Below, in pieces: positions 8,708-16,825 of a DNA stretch of 64,000 bases. The notes under the pieces are model-generated. The model ran no database searches. It saw only the letters and a program-made list of their open reading frames with translations, and was not told the DNA's origin. This stretch comes from Paracoccaceae bacterium (lineage in GTDB: Bacteria; Pseudomonadota; Alphaproteobacteria; Rhodobacterales; Rhodobacteraceae): contig JAAEZA010000007.1 of NCBI GenBank assembly GCA_018223125.1, forward strand, positions 42,098 to 106,097, in the 5' to 3' direction. Numbering within the stretch: the first letter of the stretch is position 1; the number at the start of each line of letters is the position of its first letter. The translations under genes were made by a program, and so were the position numbers.

Positions 8708-8779
8708 ATGGGTGCGATACTACTCTGGTTGATTGGCGTACCGCTTTGGATAGTTATCCTGCTGGTACTGCTGGTGTGA
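8708..8779 (+). CDS. 23-residue membrane peptide
   Basis: ORF of 23 residues, MGAILLWLIGVPLWIVILLV then LLV, entirely hydrophobic, with a strong ribosome site (TAGGAGGAAGAC) and a terminator 26 bases after its stop. Similar very short membrane peptides occur in alphaproteobacterial stress loci. No function can be stated. Position at the end of a probable EcfG transcript favours a real gene. Confidence 0.58.
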   Translation: MGAILLWLIGVPLWIVILLVLLV

Positions 8780-8804
8780 CGCTTTGGCTTCACTAACGAC
8801 ATTG

Positions 8805-8834
8805 AAAAGCCGCCCCGTTCGAGGCGGCTTTTTC
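8805..8834 (+). terminator. Rho-independent terminator
   Basis: Stem AAAAGCCGCC / GGCGGCTTTT (10 bp) with an 8-base loop and a run of T. It closes the 7899-8779 unit. Confidence 0.88.
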
Positions 8835-8947
8835 GGGTATGCACCCCTAAAAACGCTATCATATTTGTACCACATGTATTGAAAGCCAGCGGGGAAGGTG
8901 TCAGGTCATATGGGGTCAGGCAACAGATCCGGAGCATTTAAACCAAA

Positions 8948-10615
8948 GTGATTATTCTTTCCTTCATCATACATCTTGCAGGGGCGACAATGTTGTTGCT
9001 CTACGCGGTGCGGCTGGTGCGAACAGGGATCGAGCGTGCTTTCGGGGCTTCGTTCCGGCGTATCATTACGCGCAATGCAGGTGTGACAGAGGCTTCTGCA
9101 ACGGGGCTGGTAATGGCGATCATCCTGCAAAGCTCCGCAGCAGTCGGACTGCTGGTGGCCGGTTTTGCGGGGACGTCGGCGCTCGGCTTCGGGCAGGGGC
9201 TGGCGATGACCCTTGGTGCGGACCTTGGATCAGCCCTGCTGATCCAGATCCTGTCCTTCCCGCTGGACTGGCTTGTGCCTTTGCTGCTGGCGGTCGGGGG
9301 GGCGACTTTCATTCATTCTGGCAGCCGCAATGTCAAGCAGGCAGGGCGGATCATCCTTGGTATTGCCTTTATTCTGATTTCGCTGCGGTTTTTGCGCGAG
9401 ACAATGGACCCGATCCGCGACAGCAACTTTCTCCCCGCGATTGCCGGTTATCTGGCGCAGGATTATGTGACGGCCTTCATTGTCGGTGCAACGCTGGCAC
9501 TGGTGATGCATTCTTCTCTTGCAGTGGTGTTGATGTGTGTAACGCTGGTCAGCCTGAACGCCGTTCCGGTTGAAGCGGGGGTGTCGCTCGTGCTCGGCGC
9601 AAATCTGGGGTCGTCCGTGATCCCTGTCTGGCTCAGCCGTGGCATGTCGCACCGGTCCCGCCGCGTGCCACTGGCCAATCTGGTAATACGGGGCAGTTGG
9701 GCTGTGCTGGCGGTGATCCTTGTGAACAATTTTCCCGTCCTTGCCGTGCTAAGCAGCGGACAGGCGGGGCAGACGCTGGTAAATGTGCACATTGCCTTCA
9801 ACCTTGCGCAACTGCTGGTCCTGCCGTTCTGCCGGTTTATGGAAAAGCCGATGTTGCGGCTTCTGCCGGACAGGCTTGATCCCGAGGAGGTCACACCTGT
9901 CCTTCACCGCAGCGTTCTTGAAGACGAAACACCTGTGTCACCCAGTCTGGCGCTCGCCTCTCTTAAACGCGAAGCCTTAAGAATGACCCAGATTGTCGAT
10001 GGAATGATGCTGCCGGTGATGGATATTTACGGCAGCTATGACGCAGAACGCGCCGCATATATCAAGAACGAGGACAACGCGCTGAACAGTGCGCTTGACA
10101 GCATCCGTCTTTATGTAGCGGCGATCCCGGGCGATACACTGCGTAAGAAAGAAAGCAAACAGGCAAGGGAGCTGACGGAATATGCAATCGCGCTGAAATC
10201 GGCCGGGGATATTATCGTCAAGACGATGCTGCCGCTGGCAGAAGAAAAGAACAAGGACAGGATCAGCTTTTCAGTCGCCGGACAGTCCGAACTGGTGAGC
10301 ATGCACGAAAGGGTTCTGGCGAACCTGAAACTGGCCTCCAATGTGCTGGTGTCCGATGATCTGGCCAGCGCAAGGCTGTTGCTGGAAGAAAAGGCCGAGA
10401 TGACCCGAATGGAGCGCAGCAGTCGCAAAAAGCACCTGCGCCGTTTGAGTGAGGGGACCGCGAAAAGCTTTGAGTCCAGCGATATCCATCTGGAAACGAC
10501 ACGGGCGTTGAAGGAATTCAACAGCCATATTTCAGCGGTTGCCTACCCGATCCTGTATCGCGGCGGCCAGTTGCTTGAAACCCGCCTGATCGAGGAAATG
10601 GATCGCGACAAATAG
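8948..10615 (+). CDS. Na/Pi cotransporter family protein with PhoU-like C-terminus
   Basis: 555-residue protein of the NptA/YjbB class. The first ~310 residues form two related hydrophobic repeats with the QSSA-type motif (IILQSSAAVGLLVAGF) and a second MHSSLAVVLMCVTL, as in Na/Pi cotransporters. The remaining ~240 residues are helical with PhoU-like character (heptad-rich, charged). Start is GTG at 8948, directly before the first helix; I see no better ATG. Likely exports or imports phosphate; direction cannot be decided. It follows the stress genes, but I see no EcfG promoter of its own. Confidence 0.85.
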   Translation: MIILSFIIHLAGATMLLLYAVRLVRTGIERAFGASFRRIITRNAGVTEASATGLVMAIILQSSAAVGLLVAGFAGTSALGFGQGLAMTLGADLGSALLIQILSFPLDWLVPLLLAVGGATFIHSGSRNVKQAGRIILGIAFILISLRFLRETMDPIRDSNFLPAIAGYLAQDYVTAFIVGATLALVMHSSLAVVLMCVTLVSLNAVPVEAGVSLVLGANLGSSVIPVWLSRGMSHRSRRVPLANLVIRGSWAVLAVILVNNFPVLAVLSSGQAGQTLVNVHIAFNLAQLLVLPFCRFMEKPMLRLLPDRLDPEEVTPVLHRSVLEDETPVSPSLALASLKREALRMTQIVDGMMLPVMDIYGSYDAERAAYIKNEDNALNSALDSIRLYVAAIPGDTLRKKESKQARELTEYAIALKSAGDIIVKTMLPLAEEKNKDRISFSVAGQSELVSMHERVLANLKLASNVLVSDDLASARLLLEEKAEMTRMERSSRKKHLRRLSEGTAKSFESSDIHLETTRALKEFNSHISAVAYPILYRGGQLLETRLIEEMDRDK

Positions 10616-10619
10616 CTGT

Positions 10620-11135
10620 TTATCCGGGCACCGAGGACGTGTTTCCCTGTACCGGGCGCATTTTGTAGTTGGCGCCTGTCAAATAGCTTTCGATTTTTTC
10701 GATCTTGATCCGGTGGGCCGTGGTCTCGGCCTCCTGCCGTTCCTGAACGGCCGCGTCCACCTGTGCCAATTCCTTTGCTGGCGGGTGCAGACGCTCGGCC
10801 CCCAGGCCGATTGCCAGCGCAAGAAGCGAACCTGCAACGATTGCTATGTTGGCTTTTGGATGGGTGAAAACTCCGGCAAGCAGGCCAAGCGAGATAAGGG
10901 CCGCCGACCCACCGATATAGACCGCCAGCCACATAAGGGTCTGCGCGCCCTGCATATGGTCCAGCGCAAAGGAATTCAGATGCATGATACCGAACATCAC
11001 ACCGGTTGAGACCACAACCAAAGTGGCAAATCGTACAGCGCCGCCTTCGTCTTGCGGGTGCTTGTTGCTGTCTTTCGAACCTGCATCTGCCATGTCCCGA
11101 CGGGACGCCAGTGAATAATCCGCCTGCAAAGCCAT
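10620..11135 (-). CDS. Three-helix membrane protein, function unknown, EcfG-promoted
   Basis: 171 residues. A charged N-terminus (~1-33), then three membrane helices: ~34-56 (RFATLVVVSTGVMFGIMHLN), ~66-85 (LMWLAVYIGGSAALISLGLL) and ~93-110. A soluble, Glu/Gln-rich coiled-coil-like tail (KELAQVDAAVQERQEAETTA) follows. I do not recognise the family. It converges on the 3' end of the transporter gene (4-base gap) and has a good EcfG promoter match 45 bases before its start. ATG at 11135 is preceded by AAAGG. Confidence 0.75.
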   Translation of the reverse strand: MALQADYSLASRRDMADAGSKDSNKHPQDEGGAVRFATLVVVSTGVMFGIMHLNSFALDHMQGAQTLMWLAVYIGGSAALISLGLLAGVFTHPKANIAIVAGSLLALAIGLGAERLHPPAKELAQVDAAVQERQEAETTAHRIKIEKIESYLTGANYKMRPVQGNTSSVPG

Positions 11136-11179
11136 GCTCTTACCTTTCCGGTTTTTTCAGAACGTCTGCTCGGTGGATC

Positions 11180-11204
11180 AACGTCCCAAGCGATGAAAGG
11201 TTCC
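11180..11204 (-). promoter_or_regulatory. EcfG-type promoter for the 10620-11135 gene
   Basis: Minus strand GGAAC (11200-11204), 16-base spacer, CGTT (11180-11183). It ends 45 bases upstream of the start codon at 11135. Third EcfG match within 3.6 kb. Confidence 0.75.
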
Positions 11205-11340
11205 TAAAGCCTGTGGATAACTTTTCAGGCAGGCAGGATATTCTGTGGCGGTGCAGCCCGTTCAAGGGTAGGAGATACCGACTATGCCAAACAAGGGCCT
11301 GCGTTTTGAAACCTGAATTTCTGCTGTTCGGATATACGCA

Positions 11341-11769
11341 ATGATTGCATATCTTGGTCTGTTCGGCGCTGCCCTGATTGCTGCAACGATTCTGCCGCTT
11401 CAATCTGAAGCGGTACTGGTCGGGTTGTTGTTAACGCAGGAGTATCCGGTTCTGATCCTGTTCCTTGTGGCCACCGCCGGTAATGTTCTGGGCGCGGTCA
11501 TCAACTGGTTTCTGGGCCGGTTCCTGCTGTCTTTCCGGCACAAGCGCTGGTTTCCGGCAGATGAACAGCAACTTTTGCGCGCTCAGGTCTGGTATCGCCG
11601 TTACGGGCGCTGGTCTTTGTTGGGAAGCTGGCTTCCGGTCATTGGAGATCCCCTGACACTGGTGGCCGGGGTGATGCGCGAAAGGTTCCTGCCGTTCCTG
11701 CTGCTGGTCACCCTTGCCAAAGCGGGGCGCTATCTGGCGTTGATTTGGGCCACTGTGGTATGGTTGTAG
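11341..11769 (+). CDS. YqaA-like DedA/SNARE-associated membrane protein
   Basis: 142-residue membrane protein of the VTT/DedA superfamily, small YqaA subtype. It has the typical order: N-terminal helix, LPLQSEAVLVGLLL, then a glycine-rich loop NVLGAVINWFLGRFL (N-x-x-G-x-x-x-N/Y), then RYGRWSLLGSWLPVIGDPLTLVAG, the conserved VTT motif. Members are thought to handle lipids or membrane homeostasis; the substrate is unknown. Only a weak ribosome site is visible. Some 200 bases upstream belong to the divergent gene's promoter. Confidence 0.82.
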   Translation: MIAYLGLFGAALIAATILPLQSEAVLVGLLLTQEYPVLILFLVATAGNVLGAVINWFLGRFLLSFRHKRWFPADEQQLLRAQVWYRRYGRWSLLGSWLPVIGDPLTLVAGVMRERFLPFLLLVTLAKAGRYLALIWATVVWL

Positions 11770-11800
11770 CGAAGCAGCCCCATGTGAAAGGCAATTGATT

Positions 11801-12115
11801 ATGAACGTACGAAACGCCGTGGCCGTGCTATGTATTCTGGCGTCTCCGGCCTTGGGGGATCAATGGACGGCGCAAAAATGCAGCCTCTACCAGATCGCCT
11901 TTCGTGATGCTGTTGGAATGCTGGGCGATGAAGGCTTGCGCGAAGTGTTCCTGCAACAGAATGAGGCTTTCATTACATCCGGCTGCACCGAACAAGGGCA
12001 TGTCTGTGCGAAGACCCCACAAGAAATCAAGCTGGCGGATTTACTGACAGTCATGACCATGAATGAAGGCATGGCAAGCACCTTTGTGCCGTTCGGCTGC
12101 AAACCTGCCCCCTAG
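11801..12115 (+). CDS. Small exported Cys-rich protein, unknown
   Basis: 104 residues starting at ATG 11801 (a TTG two codons earlier is less likely). Residues 1-20 form a Sec signal peptide (MNVRNAVAVLCILASPALGD). The mature part has five Cys (KCSLY, SGCTEQGHVCAKT, FGCKPAP), suggesting disulfides in the periplasm. I do not recognise a family. The stop is 24 bases before the convergent nitrilase gene. Confidence 0.72.
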   Translation: MNVRNAVAVLCILASPALGDQWTAQKCSLYQIAFRDAVGMLGDEGLREVFLQQNEAFITSGCTEQGHVCAKTPQEIKLADLLTVMTMNEGMASTFVPFGCKPAP

Positions 12116-12138
12116 GGCTTATGCCTTCCCGCTTTCTG

Positions 12139-12915
12139 CTACCGGATTTTAGGCAGGCCCTGATCTTCGATTTCCCCAAGGTAATCGGTTGCTGAACGGT
12201 TCGGTTGTAAAGTTGCGCTGATCAATCCGCTGCCTGTTTCCCTGTGGACGACACGGTGGGCAGTAACCGCGTCACAAATCTGGCTCTTGCCGATATAGGT
12301 GAAATGTTCTTCATCCCCGATCCGGTTGGCGTAAGCCACGGTAAGCCTGTTTTCGATCGCGCGGGCAGGGACAATGATGTCAGGCACCCAATGCTCTGGC
12401 GCCATCAGCGCGGTCGGCACCAGTACCGCCTGCGCGCCCGCTTGGGCGGCTTCGCGGACCAGTTCGGGGAATTCCACGTCAAAACAGATCAGAACGGCGA
12501 AACGGGTGTCTTTATAGTCAAACAGCAGCGGGGCAGAGCCGGCTTGAAAGACCGTCTTTTCCCAGTCACCGAACAGGGCCCGTTTGCGATAAATAAGCGG
12601 CTCTCGGCTGGCGGGCCGGAAAACCAGTGCCACGTTTTCGGTGCCCGCGAAGGTTGGCAGGTAGCTGCCCAACACGAATGCAACGCCGCTGTCATCGCAT
12701 AAGGCTTGCAGGGCGGTGATTTCATCGGGTGTAACAGCGGCCGCGCAAGGGGCGACCTCTGCGGCGTTGCGATAATATCCGGTCAGGAAACATTCGGGAA
12801 AAACGAGGATATCAACGCCATCTGCCTGTGCCTCCGCAAGGGCTTCAGCTATGCGTTTGCGGGCCGCGCCCACGCCGCCCGGGGGTGTTTCATCCTGCCA
12901 GACTCCGATGCGCAT
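12139..12915 (-). CDS. Nitrilase-superfamily (carbon-nitrogen) hydrolase
   Basis: 258-residue CN-hydrolase. The catalytic triad is clear: Glu41 (VFPECFLTGY), Lys111 (IYRKRALFGDWEK) and Cys144 (LICFDVEFPE). The start at 12915 is chosen because it begins the beta-strand MRIGVWQDET just after the deacetylase stop (4-base gap) with an AGGGGG ribosome site. Within the superfamily the neighbours (polyamine importer, acetylpolyamine deacetylase) suggest an amide derived from a polyamine, for example a carbamoyl- or acyl-putrescine or a 4-carbon omega-amide; this is inference. Last gene of the operon. Confidence 0.88.
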   Translation of the reverse strand: MRIGVWQDETPPGGVGAARKRIAEALAEAQADGVDILVFPECFLTGYYRNAAEVAPCAAAVTPDEITALQALCDDSGVAFVLGSYLPTFAGTENVALVFRPASREPLIYRKRALFGDWEKTVFQAGSAPLLFDYKDTRFAVLICFDVEFPELVREAAQAGAQAVLVPTALMAPEHWVPDIIVPARAIENRLTVAYANRIGDEEHFTYIGKSQICDAVTAHRVVHRETGSGLISATLQPNRSATDYLGEIEDQGLPKIR

Positions 12916-12919
12916 GTCC

Positions 12920-13957
12920 CTATTCCCCCTGCTCTGAACTGAAACCCTGTAGCACATTCACAGCGTTCACGCCGATTTCTTCAACATCATAACCGCCTTC
13001 CATAACAAAATGGGTTGGTAAACCGGCACGGGCAATGTCTGCGCCCATTGTGGTGAAATCACCGCTTTTCAGCTTGAAGAAACTGATCGGATCATTTTCA
13101 AACGTGTCCACGCCAAGTGATACAATCAGCACATCGGGCGCATATTCCGCGATCCGCTCCAACGCTTCCGACAGGGCGGACTGCCAGACTTCAAACGGGG
13201 TGTCGGGGGGCATCGGGTAGTTGAGGTTGAACCCGTCACCTTTGCCGTCTCCGGTCTCGTCAGCGTGGCCGAGGTGGTAGGGGAAGGTTTCCAGCGGATC
13301 ACCGTGCAAAGAGACAAACAGCACGTCATCGCGTGTGTAAAAGATATCCTGCGTTCCGTTGCCGTGGTGGAAATCCACATCCAGTATCGCCACCCGTTTC
13401 GCACCTGTATCCAGATAATATTGTGCCGCAATCGCAGCGTTGTTCAAAAAACAATAGCCGCCATACATGTCCGCCGTTGCGTGATGCCCCGGAGGACGAC
13501 AAAGCGAAAAGACACTTCCTGCGCCTTTGTTGATCCGGTCGGCCCCCGTCAGCGCGACCTGTGCACTGGCATAGGCGGCTTCCCATGTGCCGTCCGTCAG
13601 GCTGGTTTCGCCAGCGAGCGCGTAATAGCCGATCTGACCTTCGATGAAATTGGGCCGCTTGTCCGACATCCGGCGCCCGACCCATGTTGTGGGCATCGCC
13701 TCGCCCTTGAAACCGGCGTCAAGCCAGCGGTTCCATGCGGTTTGCAGGAATTCGACGAAATCCGGTTTGTGGATGGCAAGGATCGGGTCCAACCCGAAAT
13801 CCTGCGGATCGCTGACAGGACCGAGGGCAACATCGCGCACCCTGCTAATCACATATTCAGCGCGGCTCGGCCGTTCATGGGGTTGCACCAGTTCGCCGCC
13901 GAACAGTTCTGTTCTGGCATCCCGCAACCTGTGTTTTTCCGTGAATATGGTTTCCAT
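12920..13957 (-). CDS. Acetylpolyamine amidohydrolase (HDAC-like zinc deacetylase)
   Basis: Removes acetyl groups from N-acetylated polyamines. Starting at Met 13957 (METIFTEKH) the protein has 345 residues, and its key residues fall at the numbers I recall for Mycoplana ramosa APAH: His158-His159 (GHHA), zinc ligands Asp195, His197 (DVDFHHGN) and Asp284 (LGVDTFE), and Tyr323 (GGYDVEE). Glu17 and Glu106, which contact the polyamine cation in APAH, are also present. It follows potF after a hairpin terminator, so expression may be lower than the binding protein. A start 36 bases upstream is possible but adds no conserved residues. Confidence 0.92.
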   Translation of the reverse strand: METIFTEKHRLRDARTELFGGELVQPHERPSRAEYVISRVRDVALGPVSDPQDFGLDPILAIHKPDFVEFLQTAWNRWLDAGFKGEAMPTTWVGRRMSDKRPNFIEGQIGYYALAGETSLTDGTWEAAYASAQVALTGADRINKGAGSVFSLCRPPGHHATADMYGGYCFLNNAAIAAQYYLDTGAKRVAILDVDFHHGNGTQDIFYTRDDVLFVSLHGDPLETFPYHLGHADETGDGKGDGFNLNYPMPPDTPFEVWQSALSEALERIAEYAPDVLIVSLGVDTFENDPISFFKLKSGDFTTMGADIARAGLPTHFVMEGGYDVEEIGVNAVNVLQGFSSEQGE

Positions 13958-13976
13958 TGCCTGTCCCTCGCAAATG

Positions 13977-14013
13977 AAAAAAGCGCGGGGCATGCCTGTG
14001 ATGACCCGCGCTT
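13977..14013 (-). terminator. Intra-operon terminator after potF
   Basis: On the minus strand AAGCGCGGG pairs with CCCGCGCTT (9 bp, 15-base loop), followed by TTTT. It lies 11 bases after the potF stop and before the deacetylase, so it likely attenuates read-through and lifts the ratio of binding protein to downstream enzymes. Confidence 0.75.
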
Positions 14014-14023
14014 GAACTGTGAT

Positions 14024-15058
14024 TTACTTCTTCAGGTTGGTCCAGATTTTGTCATAAACCGCCTGTGTTTCCGCGTTGCAAGCCTCTACAAAAACACCTT
14101 CAATACCGGCAGGCGGGTTGCTTTCATGCATGGATGCCAGTTCGGGGTCGATGTACTCGGCAGTGCCTTGGATCACATCGGTATAGCGGGCAAAGTTCGT
14201 GACCTGCGCGATGTTCTCCGGCTCCAGCAGGAAGTCCATGAATTTCAGCGCATTTTCACGGTTCGGCGCGTCTTTCAGCAAGACAACACTGTCCATCCAG
14301 TTCACCCAGCCCTGTTTAGGGTAGGCGTATTTCAGCGTTTCGCGGGTCTCGCGGGCTTTGGCGGCATAGCCGTTGAAGATCATCCCCGCCGCGACATCCC
14401 CTGCGGCAAGAACCTCTTTCGCTGTGTCCGAGTTGAACGAGGCCCAATGGGGTTTGGCCGCTTGCAGCATGTCGTTCAGCGCCTTGAGCTGATCACGGTC
14501 GGTCGAACACTGGGGAATGCCCATATGCACCGCCGCCAGTGCCAGCACCTCACCCTGACTGTCCAGAACGTTGATCTTGCCGTGCAGTTCTTCGGGGGGA
14601 TTGAAGATGATGTCCGTGGAGTCGATGTCCGCGGAATATTCCGCTGTATCTACGGCAAAACTGGTGGTGCCGCCCTGATACGGGATGGAGTGTTTCAAGC
14701 CGGGGTCATAAGCGGGATCGCTGAAGCCGCTTTTGACATTGCCGATATTCGCCAGTTCGCCAGATGCGATTTCATCTGCCAGCCCCTCTGCGATCAGGAT
14801 GGAAACCATGTAATCGGTCGGAACCGCAACATCATAGGTGCCGATGGCGCCCGCTTTCAACGTGGCAAGCATGGCCTCGTTGGAGTCGTAGGTGTCCATG
14901 ATGACTTCGACATCATGTTCCTTGCTGAACTTGTCGAGCAGTTCCTGCGGGATATATTCAAACCAGTGATAGATGGCCAGTTTGCCCTCTGCCTGTGCGC
15001 CCGTCGCGCCCATCAAAAGCGCGGTGGCTGCTGCGGTGGTGGTAAGTAGTTTTTTCAT
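14024..15058 (-). CDS. potF: PotF-like periplasmic polyamine-binding protein
   Basis: Substrate-binding protein of a spermidine/putrescine ABC importer. The start at 15058 gives a clear signal peptide (MKKLLTTTAAATALLMGATG) and a mature start EGKLAIYHWFEYIPQELLDK that matches PotD/PotF. Other family segments are YDVAVPTDYMV and GWVNWMDSVVLLKDAPN. 344 residues, normal length. It is the fourth gene of potGHIF on the minus strand; the transcription unit has a TTAGG-N5-CCTAA site at its head. Confidence 0.9.
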   Translation of the reverse strand: MKKLLTTTAAATALLMGATGAQAEGKLAIYHWFEYIPQELLDKFSKEHDVEVIMDTYDSNEAMLATLKAGAIGTYDVAVPTDYMVSILIAEGLADEIASGELANIGNVKSGFSDPAYDPGLKHSIPYQGGTTSFAVDTAEYSADIDSTDIIFNPPEELHGKINVLDSQGEVLALAAVHMGIPQCSTDRDQLKALNDMLQAAKPHWASFNSDTAKEVLAAGDVAAGMIFNGYAAKARETRETLKYAYPKQGWVNWMDSVVLLKDAPNRENALKFMDFLLEPENIAQVTNFARYTDVIQGTAEYIDPELASMHESNPPAGIEGVFVEACNAETQAVYDKIWTNLKK

Positions 15059-15082
15059 TTTTGTCTCCACTGTTGGTGTTTG

Positions 15083-15892
15083 TTAGGACGTTTTGTCTGT
15101 CCGGCTTACGAGATAGGAAATCAGAACCATCAGGACGGAAAAGCCCAGAAGCATGGTTGAAATGGCCATGATATTCGGCTTGATGCCCTGTTTGACTGCC
15201 CCGAAAATCGCCGTGGGCAGGGTTTCTACGCCAGCCCCTTTGACGAAGTTGGTGATGATGAAATCATCAAGGGAAATGATGAAGGCCAGCAGGAAGCCGG
15301 AAATGATACCGGGCAGCATCAGGGGCAGCAGGATCTTGGTAAAGGCCTGCCGTTTGGTGGCGTAGAGGTCTTGCGCCGCCTGTTCATAACTGTCCTCGAT
15401 CCCTTGCATCCGTGCGGAAATCGGCAGATAGGCAAAGGGGATGCAAAAGGCGATATGGGCCAGCAGGATCGTCAGCAACCCGCGGTCAAACCCGATAGAG
15501 TTGAAAAAGATCAAAGTAGCAACGGCGGTGACAATCTCGGGCACCATAAGGGGCAGGGAGATCAGCCCGAAAGACCAGGCCCGCAGTCGGAACTTGCCGC
15601 CGCGCACCATCGCCGTTGCAGCCAGTGTTGCGATGGCTGTTGCCACGCTCGCTGCAATGATCGCAATGACGAAACTGTTGCGGGCGGCGGTTTTGAACTT
15701 TGCGCTTTCCGGTCCTGTAAAGACATCAACGTACCAGCGGAACGAAAACCCTTCCCAGACTGCAATCGAGGCTGAAGCGTTCAGGCTGTATACCGCCACC
15801 ACAATCAGCGGTGCGTATAGTACAAAAAGACACAGCAGTGTGATCTGCAAAAAACCGGGGTAGGATTTGATGTCATATCTTTGACGTGTCAT
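15083..15892 (-). CDS. potI: PotI-like polyamine ABC permease
   Basis: 269-residue inner-membrane permease with about six helices and the ABC-2 importer EAA loop ([20 protein letters not shown]). The sequence [16 protein letters not shown] near the N-terminus and [20 protein letters not shown] are hallmark PotC/PotI segments. It starts 3 bases after the potH stop and is followed by potF. Confidence 0.92.
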   Translation of the reverse strand: MTRQRYDIKSYPGFLQITLLCLFVLYAPLIVVAVYSLNASASIAVWEGFSFRWYVDVFTGPESAKFKTAARNSFVIAIIAASVATAIATLAATAMVRGGKFRLRAWSFGLISLPLMVPEIVTAVATLIFFNSIGFDRGLLTILLAHIAFCIPFAYLPISARMQGIEDSYEQAAQDLYATKRQAFTKILLPLMLPGIISGFLLAFIISLDDFIITNFVKGAGVETLPTAIFGAVKQGIKPNIMAISTMLLGFSVLMVLISYLVSRTDKTS

Positions 15893-15895
15893 GGA

Positions 15896-16825
15896 TCAGC
15901 CCGCCTCTTTGTCGCTGCGGGCCTGTGCCCTTGCGTAGATTACCAGAATGATCAGCACCATCGTCAGCAGGATCATCGAGGCTGCCGCACCAAAGGGCCA
16001 GTTGCCCGCGTTGCCTTTGAACTGCTCTTCGATCAGGGAGCCGATCATGAAGTTCTTTGCACCGCCCAGCAGGTCGGGCGCCAGAAACGATCCGAGCGAG
16101 GGCACAAAGACAAGAATACAGCCCGCCACAACACCCGGTTTCACAGCCGGAAGCACAATGTGGCGCAGGGTGATCCATTTGTTGGCATAAAGGTCTGCGG
16201 CTGCTTCGCTCAGCGTGAAATTATAGCGTTCCACTGCGGCATAGATCGGCAGCACCATAAAGGGCAGGTAGGAATAGAACAGTCCCACCTGAACCGCGAA
16301 GTTGGTGTTGATCATGTGAATGGGGGAATCCACCAGACCTGTCGTCATCAGAAAGGAATTCAACGGCCCTTCGTCGCGCAACAAAAAGCGCATGGATACC
16401 GTGCGGATCAGCAGGTTCACCCAGTAGGGGATCGTAATCAGAAAGACCCATATCACCCGTTGCTTTTCGGGACGGGTTGCAATGAAATAGGCGGTTGGAA
16501 AGCCGATCAGGAGGCTGAGAACAGTTGCCGCGCCAGCCTGCCAGATAGAGCGCCAGAAGATCGCAATATAGGTCCATTCGATTTTTGCGGGATCATCCCC
16601 GAACAGGCCGCGGTCAAAGAAAAACTGGTCATAGGCCGCAAGGGAAAATTCCCAGATCACCCCGCCTCTGAACTCTTTGGTCAGAAAGGAATAGACCAGC
16701 ATCAACAGGACCGGCGCCAGCACCATAATGCCAAGCGTGCCCCAGGCCGGCAGCAAGAGCCAGTTGCGGGCCTCTTTGTAAGTATCGGTGACGGCGTTGC
16801 CGCCCGAAGTTGCTCCGCCTGCCAT
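15896..16825 (-). CDS. potH: PotH-like polyamine ABC permease
   Basis: 309-residue permease partner of PotI. The N-terminal helix (LLLPAWGTLGIMVLAPVLLM), the family segment IPYWVNLLIRTVSMRFLLRD and the EAA loop (LSEAAADLYANKWITLRHIV) place it with PotB/PotH. Its ATG shares bases with the potG stop (TGATG), so translation is coupled. Confidence 0.92.
   Translation of the reverse strand: MAGGATSGGNAVTDTYKEARNWLLLPAWGTLGIMVLAPVLLMLVYSFLTKEFRGGVIWEFSLAAYDQFFFDRGLFGDDPAKIEWTYIAIFWRSIWQAGAATVLSLLIGFPTAYFIATRPEKQRVIWVFLITIPYWVNLLIRTVSMRFLLRDEGPLNSFLMTTGLVDSPIHMINTNFAVQVGLFYSYLPFMVLPIYAAVERYNFTLSEAAADLYANKWITLRHIVLPAVKPGVVAGCILVFVPSLGSFLAPDLLGGAKNFMIGSLIEEQFKGNAGNWPFGAAASMILLTMVLIILVIYARAQARSDKEAG

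Noticed and set aside
13265..15049. 594-residue plus-strand frame
   Set aside because: Antisense to potF and the deacetylase, both with full catalytic or family motifs; the frame is a shadow of their codon bias.
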